From NCBI GenBank assembly GCA_949295395.1, contig CASFLB010000044.1:1-9228 (forward strand): a stretch of DNA of 9,228 nucleotides, read 5' to 3'. Numbering within the stretch: position 1 is the stretch's first letter; every line of letters begins with the position of its first letter. The notes below the pieces were generated by a model, which saw only the letters and a program-made list of their open reading frames with translations, made no database searches and had not been told where the DNA came from. The stretch is from an uncultured Pseudomonadota bacterium. GTDB taxonomy: Bacteria; Pseudomonadota; Alphaproteobacteria; RF32; CAG-239. This document shows positions 1-6,656 of the stretch, one piece after another. A program made the translations under genes and the position numbers.

Positions 1-242
1 ACATAACCGTCTGGACAAGAATGAATCGTGTACCCTTCTTTAATACAGCGGTTGTCATCATCGGGATCATAGCCATCAGGAAGACCGCCGCCTCCGCCTA
101 AATCTTCCGAGTTACTGAACTCATAACCGCTACAGTCCTCGGTATCCGTTATAAAACACACGGTGGCCCATGCGCTAAACGAAAACAGCCCAACGCTGAT
201 GAGCGTCAGCGCTAAGACTTTTATATTCTTCCAATTTTTCAT
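1..242 (-). CDS. Secreted Cys-containing protein, N-terminal part only
   Basis: This reading was made by hand and gives 80 codons before the gene runs off the left edge, so the C-terminus is missing. The start is an ATG at 242-240 preceded by GGAAAGGATATATC, a good ribosome binding site. Residues 1-26 form a classical signal peptide: a lysine-containing N-region, a hydrophobic core and an A-W-A cleavage site after A26. The mature part is acidic and glycine-rich (a run of five Gly at 49-53, then Asp-rich 57-63). Cysteines lie at 29, 37, 66 and 76, including a CSGY and a CPDGY motif about 40 residues apart. The spacing suggests the start of a disulfide-bonded, possibly repetitive exported protein. 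I do not recognise a named family. Export is well supported; function is unknown. It has its own promoter at 281-309. Confidence 0.8.
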   Translation of the reverse strand, partial: MKNWKNIKVLALTLISVGLFSFSAWATVCFITDTEDCSGYEFSNSEDLGGGGGLPDGYDPDDDNRCIKEGYTIHSCPDGY

Positions 243-280
243 GATATATCCTTTCCAAAAAAATCGGGCTTTAATGATTT

Positions 281-309
281 ATTTTAACATAGTCTTACTC
301 ATTCTTCAA
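281..309 (-). promoter_or_regulatory. Promoter for the secreted Cys-containing protein
   Basis: On the minus strand a -35 box TTGAAG (304-309) and a -10 box TAAAAT (281-286) are separated by exactly 17 bases. The -10 matches TATAAT at five of six positions and the -35 matches TTGACA at four. The predicted transcription start near 274 gives a leader of about 32 bases before the ATG at 242. The boxes lie in the 112-base gap downstream of the small lipoprotein gene, so the secreted protein is probably transcribed separately, at least in part. Confidence 0.6.
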
Positions 310-354
310 TAGCTTAATTGTTTAAACTTTGGGGTAAAAATATTGTTATCACTT

Positions 355-513
355 TTACCACTGGACGCCTTGTATGCAACGCTCCGGCTTTTGCTCACAG
401 TAATTTTCTTCATGCCCAATTTCATGAAGACGTTCTCTTTTTTCAGGAAAATCTCCAGCTGTAAAGCATCCCGAAAGTGTTAATGTTAAGATTAGCAACA
501 AAACTTTTTTCAT
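355..513 (-). CDS. Small lipoprotein, 52 residues
   Basis: A short complete gene. The ATG at 513-511 is preceded by TTTAAGGAACAAGAAAG, so it has a ribosome binding site, and it begins 12 bases after the stop codon of the upstream membrane-protein gene, which points to cotranscription. Residues 2-3 are lysines, 4-13 are hydrophobic, and LSGC (13-16) is a textbook lipobox, so C16 should be lipidated after signal peptidase II cleavage. The mature peptide has only 37 residues. It is charged and has two more cysteines (39 and 46) in the pattern YC-x5-RC-x4-W, ending Q-W. I recognise no family. The two cysteines might form a disulfide in the periplasm. The sequence supports a real gene by start site, lipobox and spacing, but function is unknown. 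Confidence 0.75.
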   Translation of the reverse strand: MKKVLLLILTLTLSGCFTAGDFPEKRERLHEIGHEENYCEQKPERCIQGVQW

Positions 514-525
514 CTTTCTTGTTCC

Positions 526-894
526 TTAAAAAACGATTTTATAACTCATTATTAAAAGTAAAAGGGTAAAAATACGTGCAATCTGTTTTATCCAACTGCT
601 TTTGTCGTATTTGCTCGAGCTTTTCCAGATGCCTGAAAAAATGATCACACTATACCAAACAAAAATTGCTAAACTCCCAAGATAGAGGCAGGTGCTTATG
701 ACAATCCCTGTATCCATATTCAGCGGATTAAAATATTTACTGTAATAGGTTGCTAGGCTTACCCCCCTTAACTTGCCGGCCAAAAAGCTTCCAAACATCC
801 TTACCAGAAATATAACTAACGTCATTCCCAGTATACCAAACTTCCAAAAGGTGTCACCTAAACTCAATTCTCCGGCCATAAGTTTTTTAATCAT
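526..894 (-). CDS. Small membrane protein with GELSL-x2-TFW motif
   Basis: A 122-residue protein with three hydrophobic segments, about 17-38, 62-88 and 104-122, the last reaching the C-terminus. The N-terminus MIKKLMAGELSLGDTFWKFG resembles the start of a loose set of small bacterial inner-membrane proteins in which an amphipathic 'GElsL..tFW..g' stretch leads directly into the first helix. That is a recollection of a motif, not a database match. The start is supported by GGAGG seven bases before the ATG. There are no catalytic motifs. It follows the metallopeptidase gene by 77 bases, a gap that holds an inverted repeat and a possible promoter, and precedes the small lipoprotein by 12 bases. 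The pair probably forms a transcript of envelope proteins. Membrane location is confident; role is unknown. Confidence 0.8.
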   Translation of the reverse strand: MIKKLMAGELSLGDTFWKFGILGMTLVIFLVRMFGSFLAGKLRGVSLATYYSKYFNPLNMDTGIVISTCLYLGSLAIFVWYSVIIFSGIWKSSSKYDKSSWIKQIARIFTLLLLIMSYKIVF

Positions 895-914
895 TTGCGC
901 CTCCGTTTTGATTC

Positions 915-943
915 ATTTTGACTTTACTTCTTCTCTTTGGCAA
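915..943 (-). promoter_or_regulatory. Possible promoter for the membrane protein/lipoprotein pair
   Basis: The minus strand reads TTGCCA (938-943, five of six -35 matches), 17 bases, then CAAAAT (915-920, four of six -10 matches). The predicted start would leave a leader of only about 15 bases that still contains the GGAGG of the membrane-protein gene. The weak -10 makes this tentative; readthrough from the upstream genes could serve instead. Confidence 0.3.
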
Positions 944-964
944 GAAAAATTTTGGTAAAGTCAA
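918..964. repeat. 10-bp perfect inverted repeat around a possible promoter
   Basis: TTGACTTTAC at 918-927 is matched by its exact reverse complement GTAAAGTCAA at 955-964, with 27 bases between. An inner TTCTT/AAGAA pair (928-932 and 942-946) could extend a stem in RNA. There is no T-run after either arm, so it is not a normal intrinsic terminator. It fills most of the gap between the metallopeptidase stop (972) and the membrane-protein start (894). One arm overlaps the possible -10 and the other lies upstream of the possible -35. It could be a split operator or an mRNA hairpin that separates expression of the two gene groups; the sequence alone does not decide. Confidence 0.6.
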
Positions 965-971
965 CACCCTA

Positions 972-2684
972 CTAAAAGTGCATCCTTATATCTTTATAAG
1001 GCTTTAGTCCTAGATCTTTTTGGACCTTTGCAATATATTCATGCAAATCACCCCAATTGCTGTTTTTCTCAATAAAGGCTTTGGCTGATTCCGGTGATTT
1101 TGACAGCTGAACCTCTATTGTTTCAGCTAAAATTTTGTGCATAACTTCCGGCATTTTATCAAAATGTATCACCAATTTATTATCCGCATTAAATTCTATT
1201 GCGCCATGCTCCAATAAATAGTTAAAATGAATTAAATCTCCCGTTCTGTGTGGCTGAGAAGCTTGCGGCTTTGACTTTAATAACAAGCGAACAATCCATG
1301 TGGTGTATACTTCTTTTAACTGTTGTTCGGTGATGATTCCGGCCTTGACATATTCCGGCATAAAGGTTATGGACACGACATCGGCTTTGTTCTCTTCTAT
1401 CGTATGCTTATAAAGTCCCAGCGCATTTTGATAGCTACTGTCCGGACCTAGAGAATGGCCGTTTTCATGCCCGATTACAAAAATATGCTCGGCTTCGCGA
1501 TTAAAATATTTGTGAAAATCTTCTCTGAGAAGCGCATTCAACAGAGCCTTTTCTCTCTTGGCATCGCCGCTTTGTCTGACCTGACGATGGTAAACATTGC
1601 GTCGCCCGCCACCGCGCTTAACCGACAGTTTATCATTATTGGGCAGATTTTGCGCGGTCGTTATTGCACCGCGGCACTGAGCATAATCACCACACAAGGC
1701 AGCCAAGTCAACATCAACCATTGTTTGTTTCAGCTCGCCACCTGAAGCAACATTTTGCTCATACCTATCTGAATAAGGCATTAGCTTTGCTAAATTTTTC
1801 ATATGCTCCTTAAACTTAAGAAGTAATTGTGTTCCTTCTTTATTCACAATACCGACACGAACGCCAAGCATGTCTTTTGACAAGACCTCTATTCCGCGGG
1901 CGGACAGCATCTCGGATAATTTTGGATTTTCGCAAATCGTGCCGCTCATCTCGTCATCATAATTTTCTCGGCTTAAGGTAAATTCAAGCGGTGTATCTTG
2001 CAAAACGGCCCAATGGCGGTCGGCCAAAGCGTCCATCTCTTCATCATTTTGCAACAAAGCCTGTACCTGCCATCCTAAATAATCTTTCAACGCGGCATCG
2101 GTTGTATAATGAGCGGCCAGCTCCAGTTGATTGGCTATCTCTGAAAACTCTTTGGCAAAATATTCGGTATAATCAATGGCTTTTAATTCATCGCCGGAGC
2201 GTCTGACCATGGTTCTGACGCTCAAAATTTTGCGGACTTCGTCATCTTTGCCACGATTGAGCATTTTCTCAATTATCTGATGAAACTCTTCAACACTCAA
2301 ATCCTGCGGATAAAAATTGCGCCCCTTGCTGCCATGTATGCCCTTGAAAATTTCTATGGGCTTCGGGTCAATGCCGTTTAAGCCTTCAACACCGCTAAAA
2401 GACGTAAACAGCTTTAAGGCTTTTGCCGCATAAGTGCTGTTTTTTGCTGCCTCTTCCAAAGCTTTTCTCATCTCACGGTTTAACGGATGGTCTTGCTCTT
2501 GAGCGACGTCGGTCATCATCTTTCCGGCATTTACCAAATGCTGTAGAGCCTTTTTATCGCCTTCACTTAGCTCTTCATAGCCCTTGAAGTCCTTGCTGAT
2601 TAACTCTATCGGTTGGGTTTGTTCGTTTATAATTTTATCGAGCTCTTCTTCACTTAAGGCAATTTCATAGCCGTTAATTTTCAT
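972..2684 (-). CDS. M49-like (dipeptidyl peptidase III-related) zinc metallopeptidase
   Basis: A 570-residue protein with no signal peptide or membrane segment, so probably cytoplasmic. The zinc site is visible: H406-E407-N-G-H410 (HEXXH) and, about 20 residues later, E430-E431-N-K-A-D435. This matches the paired HEXXGH and EECRAE motifs of dipeptidyl peptidase III (family M49), where the two histidines and the second glutamate bind zinc and the glutamate of HEXXH is catalytic. By that comparison H406, H410 and E431 bind zinc and E407 is the base. The HEXXH lacks the extra residue of eukaryotic M49 enzymes and is followed by SLGP, a form I associate with bacterial M49-like proteins. R338-G..TAQNLPN (338-349) also resembles a conserved M49-like block. 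The start overlaps the end of the Memo-AMMECR1 gene by 11 bases, with GAGGAG inside that gene as ribosome binding site, so translation is probably coupled. Substrate is unknown; family assignment is fairly secure. Confidence 0.8.
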   Translation of the reverse strand: MKINGYEIALSEEELDKIINEQTQPIELISKDFKGYEELSEGDKKALQHLVNAGKMMTDVAQEQDHPLNREMRKALEEAAKNSTYAAKALKLFTSFSGVEGLNGIDPKPIEIFKGIHGSKGRNFYPQDLSVEEFHQIIEKMLNRGKDDEVRKILSVRTMVRRSGDELKAIDYTEYFAKEFSEIANQLELAAHYTTDAALKDYLGWQVQALLQNDEEMDALADRHWAVLQDTPLEFTLSRENYDDEMSGTICENPKLSEMLSARGIEVLSKDMLGVRVGIVNKEGTQLLLKFKEHMKNLAKLMPYSDRYEQNVASGGELKQTMVDVDLAALCGDYAQCRGAITTAQNLPNNDKLSVKRGGGRRNVYHRQVRQSGDAKREKALLNALLREDFHKYFNREAEHIFVIGHENGHSLGPDSSYQNALGLYKHTIEENKADVVSITFMPEYVKAGIITEQQLKEVYTTWIVRLLLKSKPQASQPHRTGDLIHFNYLLEHGAIEFNADNKLVIHFDKMPEVMHKILAETIEVQLSKSPESAKAFIEKNSNWGDLHEYIAKVQKDLGLKPYKDIRMHF

Positions 2685-4143
2685 TTTCCGTTATCTCCTC
2701 TTTATAAAATTTATATATCTTTATGCGGTTTGACCAATAACTTGGGCTTAGTCCGGCTTTAAACTTCAAAGCTTTAAGAAATTCTTGCTTGTTTTTATAA
2801 TTTTTCCATTCTTTCGGCAAAAAAGCGGCCTGCCTATCTCCGGAACGCAGAACAACGCCGTCTTGTGTTTCATCAAGTTTGTTTAGCACATCAGCCTCAT
2901 CTTTATAGCGAACTCGTTCAAAATCTGTTAGAAGTACAATATTTATTTTTGTTTTGGCTAAATCTTCAGAGGTTATTTTTGTTCCTTTTTCATCTTCTGT
3001 TACAGCTTTATATACATTCATGGCAACATCGCGAGCAATGGCTTTTTGAGGAAGCAGAGTTCCGGCTTTTCCTATTTCTTTTCCATCTTTTTCTAGCGTT
3101 ATATAAGAGGCTCCTTTATCAAAAACCGTATGACTGTGGTCTTTCCTTGATGGATTATATTCTTCGTGATGCAAAACAGCCTCTTCTAAAGAAATTCGCG
3201 CTATTTTCATTAGTTCTTCGCCATATAGGCTCTTAAATTCTTGTAAGGACTGACGCTCTTGTTCTAAGCGTTTTTCCTCGGCTTTGGTTTCTTCATCATA
3301 ACGATTTAAACGATCTACAATATCTTGTGCGTTTACTAAATCCATCATTTCCGGTATTAAATTGTGGCGTTGAGCAATTTCTTGGGCCGCCTCAATTCCG
3401 ATATTGCCACAATCTGCATGGTCTTCTTCTCCTTTGGACAGTGGATTTTGAAATTCTGAATAATAATTGGCTAAATCTGATGAGATGATGATTAATGTAT
3501 TTGGAAGCGTCGCATATTCTTCCAATGCCGAGGCTAAATCTGCTGAACTTATTGTTCCGTAAACAACCGGAATCAGTTGAAACTCATTAACAACTTGGCT
3601 CAACAAAGGAAGTTGTTCCGCCATGATTGTTTCTTTGGTAAACGCTTTTAGAGAAAATGACATTCCTTTTTTTTGGCTTAATGCGTTTGAAATTTCTTCA
3701 TTGATGTTATAATTTTTTCCTGACAGCTTTATTTGCTTTGCCGGATACAAGGCGGCGCCTTTAACCTTTATCTTATGTTGAGGGACAACAAATATGATGT
3801 TTTTTATATTGTCGGCATAAGGGGTTAAGGCCTGATAAGCTTTGGCGGCAACGGCTGTTGAATACTTATATCCCGCATGTGGAACAATAAGTAACTCCGG
3901 TCGTTTTTTCCCATCATTTTTATTCTTATTTTCGGTTATCGCCGGATAAAACAAGGCGGCGACTACGGAAGGACGTGTTCTTTCTTTATAGTCTTCAGGA
4001 ATTTTGTAATTTGTTATCTTGTGTGGATTTGAGCTCATATGCTCATTTATGCTGCAATAATTTAAAATAAGAATAAAAATAATCACAAGCGCTGTCAGGA
4101 TGTATTTGATGATTTTTGATATATCAATATTGCTGCCGTTCAT
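2674..4143 (-). CDS. Membrane-anchored Memo-AMMECR1 fusion protein (AmmeMemoRadiSam B/A type)
   Basis: 489 residues. A hydrophobic segment at about 11-32 after a lysine-bearing N-terminus looks like an uncleaved signal anchor, which would place the rest outside the inner membrane. Residues 57-275 match the Memo family (class III extradiol dioxygenase fold): RPSVVAALFYPA, VPHAGY with H89, P-Q-H123, QLPLL and SSDLANYY, then C245-G. A charged, probably coiled stretch (275-305) leads to an AMMECR1 domain (about 306-483), with GASYITL, a LLTDFERV block, FLPKEW and the C-terminal FLKALKFKAGL..W pattern. Compared with the family, the His of SSD-x2-H is N226, and the LRGCIG motif of AMMECR1 is EIGKAG (356-361), so its Arg and Cys are gone. 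Memo and AMMECR1 often occur with a radical SAM protein, absent here; the biochemical role of the trio is unsettled. AGGAAG precedes the start. It is coupled to the metallopeptidase downstream. Confidence 0.85.
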   Translation of the reverse strand: MNGSNIDISKIIKYILTALVIIFILILNYCSINEHMSSNPHKITNYKIPEDYKERTRPSVVAALFYPAITENKNKNDGKKRPELLIVPHAGYKYSTAVAAKAYQALTPYADNIKNIIFVVPQHKIKVKGAALYPAKQIKLSGKNYNINEEISNALSQKKGMSFSLKAFTKETIMAEQLPLLSQVVNEFQLIPVVYGTISSADLASALEEYATLPNTLIIISSDLANYYSEFQNPLSKGEEDHADCGNIGIEAAQEIAQRHNLIPEMMDLVNAQDIVDRLNRYDEETKAEEKRLEQERQSLQEFKSLYGEELMKIARISLEEAVLHHEEYNPSRKDHSHTVFDKGASYITLEKDGKEIGKAGTLLPQKAIARDVAMNVYKAVTEDEKGTKITSEDLAKTKINIVLLTDFERVRYKDEADVLNKLDETQDGVVLRSGDRQAAFLPKEWKNYKNKQEFLKALKFKAGLSPSYWSNRIKIYKFYKEEITENEN

Positions 4144-4163
4144 ATTTTTCTTCCTTATCTTAC

Positions 4164-4173
4164 TTCTTAAGAA
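4164..4173. repeat. 10-bp palindrome between HAD phosphatase and Memo-AMMECR1 genes
   Basis: TTCTTAAGAA is a perfect palindrome in the 44-base gap between the HAD stop and the Memo-AMMECR1 start. It has no spacer and no T-run, so it is not a terminator. It could be a small protein-binding site, but AT-rich palindromes of this length arise easily by chance. Confidence 0.25.
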
Positions 4174-4187
4174 TAGGCTCTTATCCC

Positions 4188-4865
4188 TTAATTTTTCGCT
4201 AATTTTAGGTCGGCATAAAGTTCTTTGAAATTTTTGAAGTAAAAGATGTCGTTGTCTAGTGTTTCGTCATCTCCCCATATTGAGTCATTTACTCTTATCG
4301 CCTGCACGCCGGCAGCTTTGGCGGCGCGGCTGTCTTGAGGACTGTCGCCTATCATCCAAACGGTTTGAGAATTTATTTCTTCAGGAGATAGATATCCTTT
4401 TAAGGCGAATTTTATCTGTTCTCCGCTCGGCTTATCTGCTGGAGCTTCATGTCCGCAAACAATATTGCAAAAACAGTCTTTTTTATACAAAAACGGGAGC
4501 TCATATTCAAGCAACTGGCGTTCTTTGTTCGTGACAATCATCAGCTTTTTTCCCTGTGTTAGAAAAAAGTCAATAACCTCTTGAACATAGGGGAAAGAGC
4601 TTATTGTACTCGGCACAATCTTTTTATATATCTTTCGATATTCTTCATAAGCTCTCTGAGCTTTATCCTCCCCAAAGACGTAAGGAAAATTATCCATAAA
4701 AGATAAGTTTTTATTTCTCTTTTGCTTGGAAATTTCCCAATCAGGCAGGCCATAAGCCGCTAAAACCTGATTAACGGCGGCGGTTAAAGAACTGCGACTT
4801 TCGGCCAGCGTATTATCCCAGTCAAACAGGACGTATCTTAGTTTGCTTATATCAAGCGTTGCCAT
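4188..4865 (-). CDS. HAD-superfamily phosphatase, phosphoglycolate phosphatase-like
   Basis: 225 residues with all four HAD motifs in order: motif I F-D15-W-D17-N-T (nucleophile D15, acid/base D17), motif II V-T112-N, motif III K145 in ADKPSGEQ, and motif IV MIGDSPQDS with D174 and D178 for magnesium. A helical cap fits between residues 20 and 95, the C1 type found in phosphoglycolate phosphatase and related enzymes. It should hydrolyse a small phosphate ester in the cytoplasm; the substrate cannot be told from sequence, so no gene symbol is given. The start lies 11 bases after the ettA stop and has no strong ribosome binding site of its own (GAGATAAAG overlaps the ettA end), so translation probably depends on ettA. 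The 44-base gap to the Memo-AMMECR1 gene shows no terminator. Confidence 0.88.
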   Translation of the reverse strand: MATLDISKLRYVLFDWDNTLAESRSSLTAAVNQVLAAYGLPDWEISKQKRNKNLSFMDNFPYVFGEDKAQRAYEEYRKIYKKIVPSTISSFPYVQEVIDFFLTQGKKLMIVTNKERQLLEYELPFLYKKDCFCNIVCGHEAPADKPSGEQIKFALKGYLSPEEINSQTVWMIGDSPQDSRAAKAAGVQAIRVNDSIWGDDETLDNDIFYFKNFKELYADLKLAKN

Positions 4866-4876
4866 TGTGGTTTTCT

Positions 4877-6556
4877 TTATCTCATCAGCGGTTTATATTT
4901 GATGGCGTGAGGATTGCAAGCTTCTTCACCTAAACGGCGTTTCTTGTCTTTTTCATATTCCTCAAAGTTACCTTCAAACCAAACAACCTGACTGTTGCCT
5001 TCATAAGCCAAAATGTGAGTTGCCAAGCGGTCTAGGAACCAGCGGTCGTGGGAGGTTACCAGAACACATCCCGGATAAGCCATAATGCCTTCTTCCAAAG
5101 AACGCAATGTGTCTACGTCCAAGTCATTGGTTGGCTCGTCAAGCATAATGACGTTTGCGCCTTTGCGCAGCATTTTAGCCAAGTGAACGCGATTTCGCTC
5201 ACCGCCGGATAACTGTCCGACTTTTTTCTGCTGGTCACCGCCTTTGAAGTTAAACTGTCCGACATAAGCGCGTGAAGGCATTTCTTTTTTGCCGAGCTTA
5301 ATGATATCCAGCCCGTCAGAAATTTCTTCCCAAACATTTTTATCCGGATTTAGCTCATCACGAGTTTGGTCAACATACCCTAAGTCAACCGTCTCGCCTA
5401 TTCTTATCTCTCCCGAATCGGGTTTTTCTTGTCCGGTTATCATGCGGAACAGGGTTGTTTTTCCGGCGCCGTTCGGGCCGATAATGCCAACAATTGCTCC
5501 CTTCGGAATCTTAAAGGATAAATCGTCTATTAGCAATTTATCGCCATAACCTTTGCTGATGTGGTTGGCCTCAATTACCAAATCACCCAATCTTTCGGTC
5601 ATCGGAATGTTAATATGGGCTTGAGTGATTTTTTCTTTACTTGCCTCGGACAACAACTCGTCATAAGCGTTAATACGTGCTTTAGATTTTGCTTGTCGGG
5701 CTTTGGGGTTCTTTCTTATCCACTCCAATTCATTCGCCAAAGTTCTCTGACGAGCGCTTTCTTCTTTTTCTTCCTGAGCTAAGCGTTTTTCTTTTTGTTC
5801 CAACCATGAGCTATAATTGCCCTCATAAGGAATGCCTTGTCCGCGGTCTAACTCAAGAATCCAGCCGGTAACATTATCCAAGAAGTAACGGTCGTGGGTT
5901 ACCATGACAACCGTACCTTTATAATCACGCAAATGCTTTTCCAGCCAAGCTACCGATTCAGCGTCCAAGTGGTTGGTCGGCTCATCGAGCAAAAGCATAT
6001 CCGGCTGTTGCAACAACAAGCGGCACAAGGCAACACGTCTTTTTTCACCACCTGATAGCTTGGTTACATCGGCATCAGCCGGCGGACAACGCAAAGCATC
6101 CATCGCAATCTGAATGGTTCTTTCAAAATCCCAGCCATTGCACGCGTCAATCTTTTCTTGCAGAGCGGCCTGTTCTTCAATAAGAGCATTCATCTCGTCA
6201 TCAGACATCGGCTCCGCAAATTTAAGCGAAATTTCCTCAAACTTTTTCAATAAGTCTCTCGTTTCGCTCAAGCCATCCATAATGTTTTCCATCACATTTT
6301 TGCTGGGGTCAAGCTGCGGTTCTTGCTCCAAATAGCCCACCTTAACACCTTCGGCGGCCCAAGCCTCACCGTTGAACTCTTTATCAACACCGGCCATAAT
6401 TTTTAATAAGGTCGATTTTCCGGCGCCGTTCACACCTAAAACACCAATTTTTGCTCCTGGGAGAAAGGATAATGTTATCCCCTTAAACAATTCTCTTCCA
6501 TTTGGAAAAACTTTGGTTAAATTTTGCATTACAAAGACATACTGATAAGATGCCAT
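4877..6556 (-). CDS. ettA: EttA, energy-dependent translational throttle (ABC-F ATPase)
   Basis: 559 residues, the usual length for EttA. There are two ABC ATPase domains and no membrane segments, as in all ABC-F proteins. Domain 1: Walker A GVNGAGKST (41-49), signature LSGGE (167-171), Walker B with catalytic D191-E192. The insertion at about 95-140 corresponds to the 'arm'. The interdomain linker, about 240-320, is rich in Lys, Arg and Glu and includes NELEWIRKNPKARQ, close to the EttA P-site tRNA interaction motif. Domain 2: Walker A GPNGAGKTT (360-368), signature LSGGE (449-453), D473-E474. In E. coli EttA binds the ribosomal E site and gates the first elongation step according to the ADP/ATP ratio. 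M1 is preferred over M10 because GGAGAAAGG lies upstream and E. coli EttA starts in the same place. It is the first gene of the minus-strand run and has a promoter at 6604-6631. Confidence 0.95.
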   Translation of the reverse strand: MASYQYVFVMQNLTKVFPNGRELFKGITLSFLPGAKIGVLGVNGAGKSTLLKIMAGVDKEFNGEAWAAEGVKVGYLEQEPQLDPSKNVMENIMDGLSETRDLLKKFEEISLKFAEPMSDDEMNALIEEQAALQEKIDACNGWDFERTIQIAMDALRCPPADADVTKLSGGEKRRVALCRLLLQQPDMLLLDEPTNHLDAESVAWLEKHLRDYKGTVVMVTHDRYFLDNVTGWILELDRGQGIPYEGNYSSWLEQKEKRLAQEEKEESARQRTLANELEWIRKNPKARQAKSKARINAYDELLSEASKEKITQAHINIPMTERLGDLVIEANHISKGYGDKLLIDDLSFKIPKGAIVGIIGPNGAGKTTLFRMITGQEKPDSGEIRIGETVDLGYVDQTRDELNPDKNVWEEISDGLDIIKLGKKEMPSRAYVGQFNFKGGDQQKKVGQLSGGERNRVHLAKMLRKGANVIMLDEPTNDLDVDTLRSLEEGIMAYPGCVLVTSHDRWFLDRLATHILAYEGNSQVVWFEGNFEEYEKDKKRRLGEEACNPHAIKYKPLMR

Positions 6557-6603
6557 ATCGACCTTTCTCCTTTATTTTCTTTATTGTATTTCACTTGCCG
6601 CCG

Positions 6604-6631
6604 AGTATATACGATATTTTTCAACTTGCAA
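6604..6631 (-). promoter_or_regulatory. Promoter for ettA and downstream genes
   Basis: The minus strand reads TTGCAA (6626-6631), a 16-base spacer, then TATACT (6604-6609), which matches the -10 consensus at five of six positions. The predicted start near 6597 leaves a leader of about 40 bases carrying the ribosome binding site GGAGAAAGG. It lies in the 100-base gap after the secreted-protein gene. No intrinsic terminator was found in that gap, so readthrough is also possible. Confidence 0.55.
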
Positions 6632-6656
6632 TCTTTTTATCTTGCGATGTCAGCTT

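Noticed and set aside
333..359. GGTAAAA/TTTTACC inverted repeat at the end of the lipoprotein gene as a terminator
   Set aside because: It is a 7-bp AT-rich stem with a 13-base loop and no following T-run, so it is too weak to call.
2865..3236. Plus-strand open frame of 123 codons, Phe/Leu-rich
   Set aside because: It is antisense to the AMMECR1 part of the fusion; the Phe/Leu richness comes from reading Lys/Glu codons backwards and only looks membrane-like.
4051..4056. LNYC as a lipobox in the Memo-AMMECR1 fusion
   Set aside because: Tyr directly before Cys does not fit the Gly/Ala/Ser normally required, so the segment is better read as a membrane anchor.
5113..5337. Minus-strand frame inside ettA
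   Set aside because: It is an alternative frame of a well-conserved ABC-F domain with no independent start signal.
6610..6656. Terminator after the secreted-protein gene
   Set aside because: The only pairing (GCAA with TTGC) is four bases long with no T-run in the right place.
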